The notes beneath the pieces were generated by a model, which saw only the letters and a program-made list of their open reading frames with translations, did no database searches and was not told the DNA's origin. A stretch of DNA of 28,370 nt, taken from positions 1 to 28,370 of the forward strand of contig DESZ01000026.1 in NCBI GenBank assembly GCA_002361485.1. Direction: 5' to 3'. The position numbers and the translations under genes were made by a program. Shown here one piece after another: positions 16,285-24,312 of this stretch. How positions within the stretch are numbered: position 1 is the first letter of the stretch; the number at the start of each line of letters is the position of its first letter. Source of the DNA: Cyanobacteria bacterium UBA3301 (GTDB taxonomy: Bacteria; Cyanobacteriota; Vampirovibrionia; Gastranaerophilales; Gastranaerophilaceae).

Positions 16285-16518
16285 ATGAATTGGTTCCAAC
16301 ATGGCTCTACAAAAAAGGAAGAAGATTTGCCTTTAAATGTAACAGCAGATGTTGAAGAAAAAATTGATTATTGGGATATTTTAGCACTTTTGGAAGAAAC
16401 AACAGCCAATTACAGAGAAATGCTGAAAGAAGCTGATGGAAGAATAGGTCCATCAATCTATAAGGCATTAAAGCAAGATATGGAATTGTTGGAATTCTTT
16501 AGAAGCCGGCAAAAGTAA
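16285..16518 (+). CDS. Small acidic protein B of the MerR/vWA operon (77 aa)
   Basis: Not recognised. AGGAGG precedes the ATG. The N-terminus MNWFQHGSTKKEEDLPL shares M-x-W, G, K, E-E-D-L and L with protein A. The rest is a pair of amphipathic helices (EEKIDYWDILALLEETTANY, then YKALKQDMELLEFF) unlike A. A common tag on two different bodies suggests that both dock to the same surface. Confidence 0.75.
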   Translation: MNWFQHGSTKKEEDLPLNVTADVEEKIDYWDILALLEETTANYREMLKEADGRIGPSIYKALKQDMELLEFFRSRQK

Positions 16519-16574
16519 TTATTGTTTTTGCAATAACACAAAGTATGTGCTATTATACATTCAGGAGTTGGCTT

Positions 16575-17729
16575 ATGAACGAATATGGATATTTTGATTT
16601 TCTTCTTAAATTAAATGAGGAAGAAATGTATAATTTAGCTACCGAAATCGAAAATTTATGTTATGACGGCTATTATATACAGATGTTCAATACGGCAAGG
16701 CGTTTCCTTGAATGCACATTGTATGGTGCTTGTGATTATTTGAGAATAGAACCTTATTATAAAGAAAAAACAGACCAAATATCTATTGGCAGTACAACAT
16801 ATGCCTGTTTTAAAGAAACGAATGCCTTAAGGTATTATCACGAGAAGATAAAATCAAACATCACTACATTACAAGAATATTCTCACTATGACGATACCAT
16901 AACTAATGAAAATATATCTGACCGTTCAATAGAAGAATTGTTTGTATTTTTACGCGACCTTTGTATTTGGTATGTAAAAGATGTAATCAAAGCAAATATT
17001 TCTTTACCAAAATACTCTATTGCTAAAAATGATCAAGTAAAATCAGATTTATTTCAAATGAACATCGCACCTTATAAAAAAGAAATATCTGACTTGAAAG
17101 AGGAAAAAGACTCTTTAAAGAAAGAAATGGATGAATATAAAAATAAATATGAATCATTATTGCAAAGTAATAATTCGCAACGAAACTCAAATAATGAAGC
17201 TCAACAATATTATGAAGATATTATCAAAAATTATAAGATTAAATGTAGTGAATATGAACAAATAGGAACAGTTAGTGAAATAAAAAATTCTTTGGGAAAA
17301 ATTGCAGATCTTGAATATATCAGTACTGAGATTAGGAAAAAATATTCAGAAGTGCTAAAAGAAAATGATATCTTAAAACGCAAGTTAGATTATATAAACA
17401 ATGCTAATTCAAAAACTCAAGAAGAAAAAGTAAAAGTACTCCCCAAAAGTACAGATAAAGATGATAATGACGTATTATCAAATGTAAAAAATACAGTATT
17501 ACTTTTTGGTTCTATTGGATGTTACATAACATTAAAAACGGTATTCAAATATTTAATTGGTAGAAAAGAAGCATATACTGCCCGATTTAAACTTGATGAA
17601 ACTGACGGTTACGGCAAATATAATCCGGAAGATTTAAGCTTATTTATTGTGTCGAAAGCATTAACGCAACTACAAGAAAAAAATATTCTTACAACAAAAG
17701 ATGATAAATTTTATGATGTAGTAAAATAA
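16575..17729 (+). CDS. Coiled-coil protein with HEPN/DUF4145-like N-terminus
   Basis: A 384-aa protein. I chose the ATG at 16575 (GGAG seven bases upstream) over 16545, which has none. Residues 1-135 are all-helical and resemble HEPN/DUF4145 domains (NLATEIENLCYDGYYIQMF, ARRFLECTLYGACDY), but no R-x4-6-H RNase motif is clear. Residues 150-280 are a long coiled coil with heptads (EISDLKEEKDSLKKEMDEYK). The C-terminal 85 residues have a short hydrophobic helix (VLLFGSIGCYITL) and an end resembling a winged helix (SKALTQLQEKNILTT). It may be a scaffold or sensor for the operon. Assignment of the HEPN-like part is tentative. Confidence 0.75.
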   Translation: MNEYGYFDFLLKLNEEEMYNLATEIENLCYDGYYIQMFNTARRFLECTLYGACDYLRIEPYYKEKTDQISIGSTTYACFKETNALRYYHEKIKSNITTLQEYSHYDDTITNENISDRSIEELFVFLRDLCIWYVKDVIKANISLPKYSIAKNDQVKSDLFQMNIAPYKKEISDLKEEKDSLKKEMDEYKNKYESLLQSNNSQRNSNNEAQQYYEDIIKNYKIKCSEYEQIGTVSEIKNSLGKIADLEYISTEIRKKYSEVLKENDILKRKLDYINNANSKTQEEKVKVLPKSTDKDDNDVLSNVKNTVLLFGSIGCYITLKTVFKYLIGRKEAYTARFKLDETDGYGKYNPEDLSLFIVSKALTQLQEKNILTTKDDKFYDVVK

Positions 17730-17760
17730 TAAAAGTATAAAATATTTCAAGGAGAAAAAA

Positions 17761-18348
17761 ATGGGGAAAGCCGATTTAGAATATAGTATAAAAAATTATG
17801 TTAAGTTTCACAAAAAATATACGAACGATTTATACGAAAAAATAAAAGATAATCAAGTATATTTAAATGATGAAGATATAAAAGTTCTACTATATTCATA
17901 CGACCCTGTATTACGGTTTGTAGAATATTGCGTAAATAAGCTAAATCTTAATATAGAATTAGATTTTGAAAGTAAATTCGCTAAATTGGAAGAAGAGTAC
18001 AAATTATTAACAAAAAAATATGAAGATACAAAAAGGATTTTGAGTAAATATCAGGAAGATGCGCATAAATATATTGAAGTATTAGAAAAATATAGGCAAT
18101 TATCTAAAGAATACGAAAATGCACAAAGAAACTTAGAAAATGCAAAAAATAATTTGGATATTATACAAAAGAAATATAAAATTATGGAACCCATTGAACA
18201 AGAAAATAGGGATACTGAAGGTATAGAATCACTCGAAGAAATAAAGGAAATAGTTGAAAATAACGAAAGTTTATCTCCTGGCAGTAACTATTCAAATTCT
18301 GAGATGTACAGAGAATACCTCTCTGACAGCCCCACGCAATGGGATTAA
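17761..18348 (+). CDS. Coiled-coil protein of unknown function (195 aa)
   Basis: An AAGGAG site precedes the ATG, 31 bp after the previous gene. A helical N-terminus (1-65) is followed by a continuous coiled coil at about 68-140 (FESKFAKLEEEYKLLTKKYE and on). An acidic, Ser-rich disordered tail ends in SDSPTQWD. No enzyme motif is visible. It probably pairs with the preceding coiled-coil protein or holds the ADP-ribosyltransferase encoded next. No family recognised. Confidence 0.75.
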   Translation: MGKADLEYSIKNYVKFHKKYTNDLYEKIKDNQVYLNDEDIKVLLYSYDPVLRFVEYCVNKLNLNIELDFESKFAKLEEEYKLLTKKYEDTKRILSKYQEDAHKYIEVLEKYRQLSKEYENAQRNLENAKNNLDIIQKKYKIMEPIEQENRDTEGIESLEEIKEIVENNESLSPGSNYSNSEMYREYLSDSPTQWD

Positions 18349-18398
18349 TTGTTACTTGTGAATAGATGAAGAGAGTTTTTATGTAAAGGATTCTGGAT

Positions 18399-19061
18399 TT
18401 GTTAGAAAAAATTATATTACCAAACAAAAATGTATATGTGAATTCTAAAATATTGGATATTGTCCATAAGAGAAAGATTGAAAAATTAATTCATTTTACT
18501 AATATTAAAAACCTTGAAAGTATACTTCGAATGGGTATATGTACCAGAAGATATTTAAGGGAAAATGAAATAAAATATGAATACAATGATCCACACAGAA
18601 AAGATAGAAGGAGAGATTGTTCAAGTTTTTCTATTGAATATCCTAATACTGGTTATTTATTTAAACTAATAAATAATACCGAAAATAAATTTTGCATAAT
18701 TATACTTGATGCAGAAAAGCTATTACCTAATATTCTAGATAAATATTATGTATATTGCAATGCCGCAACAACAGAGGCCAGTTCTTACTTGTCTTCAGAA
18801 GCGTTGACACAACCAAAATTTTTTGAAAATATGTTTTATGATTCCAAGGTATCATATTTACCAAAAGATGTGCAATCAGAAGTACTAATTAAAGGAAATG
18901 TTTCTACAAAATATATACAAGAAATTCATTTTATGAATAATGACGATTTAGAAGAATTTAAAAATATATGTAAAAAATTAGATTTTGAGAATAAATATAC
19001 GTTTAAAGTCTCTGATTTATATTTTAAAGACCGAGAACAAATAAATTGGGTAAAGAGATAG
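18399..19061 (+). CDS. DarT-family (DUF4433) ADP-ribosyltransferase
   Basis: A 220-aa ART-fold protein. Family landmarks in order: LIHFTNIKNLESILRMGI (30-47, with H32), the CSSFSIEYPN loop (74-83), IIILDAEKLL, Y-C-NAA (119-123), and QSEVLIKGNVSTKYI with the catalytic-type Glu at 161. DarT enzymes attach ADP-ribose to thymidine or guanosine in single-stranded DNA and act as toxins in toxin-antitoxin or anti-phage systems. The usual DarG macrodomain antitoxin is not encoded in this window. The start is TTG with AAAGGA eight bases upstream; no suitable ATG exists. It closes the MerR/vWA operon, 50 bp after the coiled-coil gene, and is the likely effector. Confidence 0.8.
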   Translation: MLEKIILPNKNVYVNSKILDIVHKRKIEKLIHFTNIKNLESILRMGICTRRYLRENEIKYEYNDPHRKDRRRDCSSFSIEYPNTGYLFKLINNTENKFCIIILDAEKLLPNILDKYYVYCNAATTEASSYLSSEALTQPKFFENMFYDSKVSYLPKDVQSEVLIKGNVSTKYIQEIHFMNNDDLEEFKNICKKLDFENKYTFKVSDLYFKDREQINWVKR

Positions 19062-19092
19062 AACTATTCTAGAATTATTGTTTGTACAGATT

Positions 19093-19118
19093 TTATTCAA
19101 TCCTGAATAACTCTTTTT
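19093..19118 (+). terminator. Weak intrinsic terminator after the DarT-like gene
   Basis: TTATTCA and TGAATAA pair around ATCC, followed by CTCTTTTT. It lies 31 bp after the operon's last stop. The stem is AT-rich, so termination would be partial. Confidence 0.4.
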
Positions 19119-19131
19119 CAATATGCTTAAA

Positions 19132-19151
19132 ATGCTCTTGTGTGAGAGCAT
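19132..19151 (-). terminator. Hairpin downstream of GmrSD-type gene
   Basis: ATGCTCT and AGAGCAT form a 7-bp stem with a 6-nt loop. On the minus strand it is followed by TTTT. It would lie about 115 bp past the stop of the minus-strand DUF262 gene. A weak candidate. Confidence 0.3.
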
Positions 19152-19252
19152 ACTTCAGGGATGACAACTCTTTGGAGTTTAATTTTTATTTTGAACTCCA
19201 CTGGAATTTCAATCATTTTGGAAATAGTAATTGGTACATTGAAAGAATGTAG
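19151..19252 (+). pseudogene. 3' fragment duplicating the 77-aa gene at 12587
   Basis: Codons from 19160 to the TAG at 19252 encode the last 30 residues of the 12587-12820 gene with one change (Met to Asn). At DNA level 82 of 93 positions match, and nearly all changes are synonymous. Weaker similarity starts around 19151 (YFRDD against NFKDD). The 5' part of the gene is missing: the frame runs back to a stop at 19070 without a recognisable start. It is a remnant of a paralogue on the far side of the MerR/vWA operon. Confidence 0.85.
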
Positions 19253-19266
19253 AGTGGCACTATTTT

Positions 19267-21078
19267 TTATATTGAATAGTAGTATTTCTTAATTTTTTCA
19301 GCCATCATTTTTCTACGCTCAAGCAAAAATTCATCATAATCGCTTGCTTGCATAGAGAAAATCTTTTCCGGGATACAATTCATTTTTAAATTATTTTTTA
19401 AATCTTCTTCATTTAATATTGTTCCAACAGAACATTGGTTATTGTGGCACTGTTCAAGTGCTTTTGTGAAATATTCGTTTGGAGCTTGTTTCCCAACGGA
19501 AATATTTACGGTTGTATCTAAATAAGTATAATTAGCAACTTGGTTATATTTTGATTTATCATCATATCCATTTTGTTTTAAAAATTCTTTTGGGAAAATA
19601 TGATGAACGTCACCAGTTACAGTTACTAAATCAGAAACTTTTGTTGTACTTGAAAATAATGATTGTTCTGCATTCCAAACTTGTGCAGCGATAAAGGTAT
19701 TAAAGTATGGACTGTTTATAGATGAAGTTTCCAAATTTTGAACTAATCCAACATTCCAGAAAGTATCTGATAATTCCGCTTCCTCAACTTCCGCAAAGAA
19801 TCTTCTAAACCCTTTCTCTTCAATATTTCTTAAATCTCTGTCCATTTGTGATTCTGGAGAACCGATATATCTGCTAGTTAATGTAGACAATACAAACCAT
19901 TTTTGAACAAATCTTTTTATCTCAATTTTATCAATATCTTTTGAATTATTCAGAATTAAATATAAAGTATAAGCGAAATCCAATGTCATTTTAGAATTTA
20001 GTAATTTTTCATTAATAAAACCACAAGCTTTTATTAATAATACAAAATTCTTAAAATTATATTCGTTCATAAAATTTTTAACACCAGATGTTAATTGGTT
20101 AAAACTATTTTCTGCAATTTCTTCTTTAAAAGTCCTCGTTTCAAAATCTCTGCCTGACAATAAATTAACTAAATCTTTTAACTTGCCTCTACCAAATTTA
20201 TGCATCAAACAAACTCTCAACATATCATTATAATCAGGATCGTATATTGCTTCTCTATCATCTTTTAGCCATTTTAACATCGGAGCAAATTCTGATTGCA
20301 TAAATTCATCATCTGTAGAAGATAATTTTTCATAAAAAATAGGATCTACTGCAAGATGGCAGAAATAGTCAATTGCTTTTCTTAAAATATTTCCACCATA
20401 TTTAGAATCTGCTGCAATTTTTGACATCGCAAAGTCAGATTCATTCAAGCGTTTGCCTTGTGAATTTATTCTAACAAAGATTTCTGTAACTTCATTTATA
20501 TCTAAATCCGGAACAAGTATGATTGTACCCATTTGACAAGTTCGTATGTCTAAAAGTTTTTGTATTGCTTTATTAATAACATCAGATGATACTTCCGGGT
20601 TATTAGCCATATATTCATTAATAAAATTAAAGGCATTAAAATCTGGTTTAAAAACAACAGAAATATCTGCAATCCAGTTTTTACTTTTTACATGAACGGG
20701 AGTCTGAACGGCAAATCTTTCTTCATTACCCTCTGCTAATGGGTTAAAGGCAATTTTGTATGCTTTTGTTTCATAATCTTCGGTTAAAATCTTCTGTCCA
20801 GCCAGTGCTGTCATTAATGCAGTTACACGCTGCTGACCATCTATTAAAATTTTGGTACCACCAGCTTCTTTACCATCTTTTAATCTTACAGTTGGATTCT
20901 GCCAAATTATTAAATATCCTGTTGGATAACCACTATACAAAGAATCGATCAAATCTCTTACTTTACTTGGATTCCATACAAACGGTCTTTGTATTTCTGG
21001 TATGGATATTTCACCACTATTAATAAAACCTAAAATATTATCTACTGAATATTGTGCAACTGAATATTTATTAGTCAT
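19267..21078 (-). CDS. GmrSD-like DUF262/DUF1524 restriction enzyme
   Basis: A 603-aa fusion. The N-terminal DUF262 (ParB/sulfiredoxin-like NTPase) has the hallmark ILIDGQQRVTAL (77-88, with D80-G-Q-Q-R84) and an EIQRPFVW segment. The C-terminal DUF1524 is an HNH-type nuclease with DVHHIFPKEFL (H492, H493). This is the architecture of GmrSD-type type IV enzymes, which in characterised cases cut glucosylated hydroxymethylcytosine phage DNA using nucleotide hydrolysis. Here both activities are in one chain, as in GmrSD fusions such as Eco94GmrSD. The substrate is not predictable from sequence. It lies downstream of DUF4186 on the same strand, with a 60-bp gap that may hold its own promoter. Confidence 0.88.
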   Translation of the reverse strand: MTNKYSVAQYSVDNILGFINSGEISIPEIQRPFVWNPSKVRDLIDSLYSGYPTGYLIIWQNPTVRLKDGKEAGGTKILIDGQQRVTALMTALAGQKILTEDYETKAYKIAFNPLAEGNEERFAVQTPVHVKSKNWIADISVVFKPDFNAFNFINEYMANNPEVSSDVINKAIQKLLDIRTCQMGTIILVPDLDINEVTEIFVRINSQGKRLNESDFAMSKIAADSKYGGNILRKAIDYFCHLAVDPIFYEKLSSTDDEFMQSEFAPMLKWLKDDREAIYDPDYNDMLRVCLMHKFGRGKLKDLVNLLSGRDFETRTFKEEIAENSFNQLTSGVKNFMNEYNFKNFVLLIKACGFINEKLLNSKMTLDFAYTLYLILNNSKDIDKIEIKRFVQKWFVLSTLTSRYIGSPESQMDRDLRNIEEKGFRRFFAEVEEAELSDTFWNVGLVQNLETSSINSPYFNTFIAAQVWNAEQSLFSSTTKVSDLVTVTGDVHHIFPKEFLKQNGYDDKSKYNQVANYTYLDTTVNISVGKQAPNEYFTKALEQCHNNQCSVGTILNEEDLKNNLKMNCIPEKIFSMQASDYDEFLLERRKMMAEKIKKYYYSI

Positions 21079-21138
21079 ACTCCAATCCTTTTTCTTTTTA
21101 GGGTATCACAAACATGGATTTGAACATATTTTTAAGTG

Positions 21139-21495
21139 TTATAAAACGGGATTTGAATTAATTTGCCTTTTTATCCATTCCATAATTATAGATACAAGAT
21201 AGTCTTGTTCGGTCGGGGTTAGTTCTCTGCCTTTTGGAAATTTGTGCCATTTTTCGATACAGCCACGACAGCAAGTCGCTGTTGCGTGTTGGGCAATAAA
21301 TACGGGGTGTCCCCTCATAGAAGTTTGTTTGCCGTCATTCACTGGTTCAGCCGGTGCAACTCTATCTCGAATAAAATCGCAGGCATGAGAATGAATCGTA
21401 TCAAGCCCTTTGTCCTTGATATATTCAAGTTCTTTTGCCCGGAGCTTAAATCTGCTCCTGAATTTTGATTTTGCAAGTCTATCTAAAATATCCAT
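21139..21495 (-). CDS. DUF4186 family protein
   Basis: A 118-aa protein that I recognise as DUF4186 from the invariant blocks KSKFRSRF, TIHSHACDFI, KQTSMRGHPVFIAQHATATC, C-x-x-C-x-x-KWHK and GREL. The Cys-Cys-x-x-Cys and His residues suggest metal binding, but the function is unknown. It starts six bases after the WYL gene and is surely in its operon. Its codons for KSKFRSRF are the 26-bp sequence repeated exactly at 26371-26396. Confidence 0.85.
   Translation of the reverse strand: MDILDRLAKSKFRSRFKLRAKELEYIKDKGLDTIHSHACDFIRDRVAPAEPVNDGKQTSMRGHPVFIAQHATATCCRGCIEKWHKFPKGRELTPTEQDYLVSIIMEWIKRQINSNPVL
21448..21473 (+). repeat. 26-bp direct repeat, left copy
   Basis: This 26-bp segment (from AAATCTGCTCCTG to ATTTTGATTTTG) is identical to 26371-26396 and in the same orientation. 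Here it is coding sequence of DUF4186; the other copy is non-coding. The 4.9-kb interval between the copies carries the WYL, nuclease, helicase and RT genes. Confidence 0.9.
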
Positions 21496-21501
21496 AGTCT
21501 T

Positions 21502-22485
21502 TTATTTTTGGCTCTCTAATACATCTGACAGGTAGGTTTTGTAGTATTGTTTAAAGGATTTAGGCTTCTTAATTTTCACACTCGTTCCCCATTTAAACAG
21601 TTCTTGGCATATTGCATAAGTTCCGCCGGATGTGAATTTTACCTGAATATTGCCATTTTCAAGTTCTTTCATTTTTTGTGTCGGGTGAAAATGATAGTTC
21701 AAAACGTCATTTTTTACCTCTTTATCAAATTCAAGGGTTATATCTATCGGCGTTTCCTGATAAATTCCGAAAGAATTATTGCAATATTCTGTCAAAGAAA
21801 AGTTTTCATCTTTTTCAAAATATTCATCAAGCAGGGTTATATCCTTGATTTTATCTATCTTATACAATCTTAAATCGCTCACATAGTCGTTATAGCCTAC
21901 AAGATAGTATTTTTCTGCAATAATTATTCCGTAAGGATTAAGTGTAATGGTTTTAGATTTGCCGTCTATATCATAATTAAACTGAATCCTCTTGAATGCG
22001 AGCATAGCATTACGCAGCAATTCCATCGTTTTACTATCGGTTTTAATCCTCGGATATTGACGAACTGCAAAGCCTTCTGACTCTAATATCGCCTCAATGT
22101 CTGTTTCTAACCCTCTTGCATTCTTTTGGGGTGTCAAAGCCTTAATTTTTGAGATAAGTTCATCAAGTTCTTGTTTGCGGGTATCATCGTGCGACAACCC
22201 TTTTAAGTATTCAAGGTTAGCAAAATCATCAGCATTAAAGGTTATAAGTGAATTCATTGTGCCTTTTACAAACCGCCAGCGTTTCTTCTTGTCGTTTGAT
22301 TCTACTTCCTCAATTTTTTCGGGAAACATATCAAACAACAAAGTTTTCATACGCTCTGCCGACCTGCGTGAACATTCAAAATGCTCCTGAATATCTGATA
22401 TACACAGACCTCTGAAGCTGTTTTGAAACATCATCGCAAGTTCAATTATTTCTTCTGCTTTTCTTAATCTGCTTGGTTCTCGCAT
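21502..22485 (-). CDS. WYL-domain transcriptional regulator
   Basis: A 327-aa regulator. The N-terminal winged HTH (residues 5-70) includes ISDIQEHFECSRRSAERMKT and a K-K-R-W-R-F wing. A WYL domain spans about 140-230 (IQFNYDIDGKSKTITLNPYGIIIAEKYYLVGY). A WCX-like C-terminal domain follows. WYL proteins sense nucleic-acid or nucleotide ligands and often repress phage-defence genes. The promoter region holds a TATGTCC box also found upstream of the helicase/RT operon and other genes here, making this protein the natural candidate regulator. Together with DUF4186 it forms a two-gene minus-strand operon. Confidence 0.9.
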   Translation of the reverse strand: MREPSRLRKAEEIIELAMMFQNSFRGLCISDIQEHFECSRRSAERMKTLLFDMFPEKIEEVESNDKKKRWRFVKGTMNSLITFNADDFANLEYLKGLSHDDTRKQELDELISKIKALTPQKNARGLETDIEAILESEGFAVRQYPRIKTDSKTMELLRNAMLAFKRIQFNYDIDGKSKTITLNPYGIIIAEKYYLVGYNDYVSDLRLYKIDKIKDITLLDEYFEKDENFSLTEYCNNSFGIYQETPIDITLEFDKEVKNDVLNYHFHPTQKMKELENGNIQVKFTSGGTYAICQELFKWGTSVKIKKPKSFKQYYKTYLSDVLESQK

Positions 22486-22516
22486 ATTTTACCCGTTTTT
22501 CATTTTTTACAATTAT

Positions 22517-22550
22517 ATTATAAAACAGTCATGCGTCATTTTTGGACATA
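22517..22550 (-). promoter_or_regulatory. WYL-gene promoter with shared box (copy A)
   Basis: On the minus strand, TATGTCC (complement of 22544-22550) is followed after 21 nt by TATAAT (complement of 22517-22522), 32 bp before the WYL start. The -35 hexamer at 17-nt spacing is poor (CCAAAA), as expected of a regulated promoter. Confidence 0.6.
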
Positions 22551-22576
22551 TTAAATTTGTTATAAAATTTCCAAAT

Positions 22577-23980
22577 TTACGGTTTTAAAAAATTTGCCTT
22601 AAAATCAATATCTTTACCTAAAATATTTAACCCTTCTAATGTTTTTTCTTTGTATATTTTTGCAATTCCTTCTTTATTATTAGTGCTATTTGTTCCTAAA
22701 GAATAATATAAGCTGAGTTTCCATACAAAATTTCCTATTTTTTTATTTCTCAATTTTTCAATAGCTTCATCAACTTGATTTTTGTCAAAAAGTTTATTTT
22801 TAGATAATTTCATTAAATCTTCAATTGTAGAAATAATTGTTTTAGTATCTTTTTTCCCGACAATATCCATATGTTTATTAATATATTTTGTTAAAAATTT
22901 TCGATTTAATGTATCATCTATATTGCAGTCCAAACAAAATATTTGGTGAAATCCAGAACCATCATTCACACTTAATTGAAAATTGCCTGACCAATTTTCA
23001 ATTGAAAGAAGATTTTGAACATTGTTTAAGAAATCTGGATTTTTAGATATATAATTTACTAAACGTCGTGAATTAGGAACTTTTAACCCTACATAAAAAG
23101 CGATTTTTAAACCATTATGAGCGGTATAATCTATTTGATTCATAAAGCCATAATTAACATCAATAACATATGCATATCCGTTATTGTGTCTACGAACCAA
23201 ATTTTTGTTATTCACCATATTTTCAAGTATAATTTTTATTTTTTCGTCATTCTCTTTTTTTATAAAATGCTGATATTTTATCAAGGTTGATATAGCATTC
23301 TTTTGAACTTCAGGTAAATTATCATTATTCATTTTAATTATTTTATCAATATCATCAATATTTTCGCATAAATTTTTAACGGTGTCATCTAAAGGTGTGT
23401 ATTTTTCTTTTAGAACATTAATGTAGTGTTTTATCATTAAATGTTCTCCTCCTTCTCCTAAAATCTGCTTTTCCAAAATTTCTAAAATGTCTTTATAGGA
23501 TAAAAAATGATATCCCATATATCGTTGTTCATCTGTGTCAAAATCTTGTGGCTTTTCAATATCAAGAAATATAAAATAATTATTCTTTTTATCTTTAAAT
23601 TTCTCATTTACAAACTTAAAATAATGTTGGCACTGTTCTCCGTGTTCACAAGATCCGTATTTATTTTCAATAGTTATTGTAAAAGAATCTCCAATAACAA
23701 GAATGTCAATTCTTCTACTTTCATCAGTACTATATTCTGTTAATATTTTTACATCGTTGCAAAAAGTAATTTTGTCATTAGGAAAACATTTATTAAAACA
23801 TTCTTCCAAAATATTAAAACCTAATCCGTGAGAAGCTTTGTTATCAAGTAACCAAGCTAAAAAATTTGAGTGTCGTACTTCATAATTTTCTAATCTTAAA
23901 ACTTTAAAAATATTAAAATCAGTGTTTCTTTTTTCTTCAAGAACTTTAACAAGGTTTTCAAAATTTTTATTAACTATCAT
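22577..23980 (-). CDS. PD-(D/E)XK nuclease superfamily protein (PDDEXK_4-like)
   Basis: A 467-aa protein. The N-terminal block NYEVRHSNFLAWLLD (33-46) with a following helix, RRIDILVIGD (D92) and FTITIENKYG (E105-x-K107), then a Gln helix (GEQCQHYFKFV), reproduces the PDDEXK_4 nuclease core. The remaining 300 residues are unrecognised and include a possible binding domain with a dense basic and aromatic pattern. This family occurs as single-gene or small-operon defence nucleases. The start is ATG, 15 bp after the beta-repeat gene, so both are probably co-transcribed. Gene length and motifs look intact. Confidence 0.82.
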   Translation of the reverse strand: MIVNKNFENLVKVLEEKRNTDFNIFKVLRLENYEVRHSNFLAWLLDNKASHGLGFNILEECFNKCFPNDKITFCNDVKILTEYSTDESRRIDILVIGDSFTITIENKYGSCEHGEQCQHYFKFVNEKFKDKKNNYFIFLDIEKPQDFDTDEQRYMGYHFLSYKDILEILEKQILGEGGEHLMIKHYINVLKEKYTPLDDTVKNLCENIDDIDKIIKMNNDNLPEVQKNAISTLIKYQHFIKKENDEKIKIILENMVNNKNLVRRHNNGYAYVIDVNYGFMNQIDYTAHNGLKIAFYVGLKVPNSRRLVNYISKNPDFLNNVQNLLSIENWSGNFQLSVNDGSGFHQIFCLDCNIDDTLNRKFLTKYINKHMDIVGKKDTKTIISTIEDLMKLSKNKLFDKNQVDEAIEKLRNKKIGNFVWKLSLYYSLGTNSTNNKEGIAKIYKEKTLEGLNILGKDIDFKANFLKP

Positions 23981-23995
23981 AAATTATAACTCCTC

Positions 23996-24295
23996 TTATA
24001 CGCTTCTTGTCCCTTTAGAGCGTCCTTTTTCATCATACATGTATAATGAACTTCCTCTTCTAATATTAATGGTTCCAGCACAACTGTGAAACTCTCCGCT
24101 GCCTATAGAAATTGTACTTAAGGAGTGTGCTTTCTCATCATAAACATATAAAGTTGAACCTCTTTGTATGCAAACAAAATTAGATGAAAATCCGCATAGT
24201 TTGCCATTACCTATAGAAATAGTACAACTTGTTTGATTCTTTTCATTGTAAACATATGCTGTACTTCCCCTTTGAACTACTGATGATATTGTCAT
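23996..24295 (-). CDS. Small beta-repeat protein (three RGST-YVYDEK units)
   Basis: A 99-aa protein made of three tandem repeats of about 35 residues. Units start with RGSTAYVYNEK (9-19), RGSTLYVYDEK (45-55) and RGSSLYMYDEK (80-90). The first two are followed by TISIGNG or TISIGSG; the third is degenerate at its end (GTRSV). Strand-turn-strand periodicity suggests a small beta-solenoid or propeller fragment. No signal peptide. GGAG lies nine bases before the ATG. It is the first gene of an operon with the PD-(D/E)XK nuclease. It may be an inhibitor, specificity or ligand-binding partner; the function is unknown. Confidence 0.78.
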   Translation of the reverse strand: MTISSVVQRGSTAYVYNEKNQTSCTISIGNGKLCGFSSNFVCIQRGSTLYVYDEKAHSLSTISIGSGEFHSCAGTINIRRGSSLYMYDEKGRSKGTRSV

Positions 24296-24312
24296 AATAC
24301 TTAACTCCTTTC

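Noticed and set aside
21095..21128. TATGTTC box before the GmrSD-type gene as another shared promoter
   Set aside because: One mismatch in the box and a poor -10 (TAAAAA). Possible, but not strong enough.
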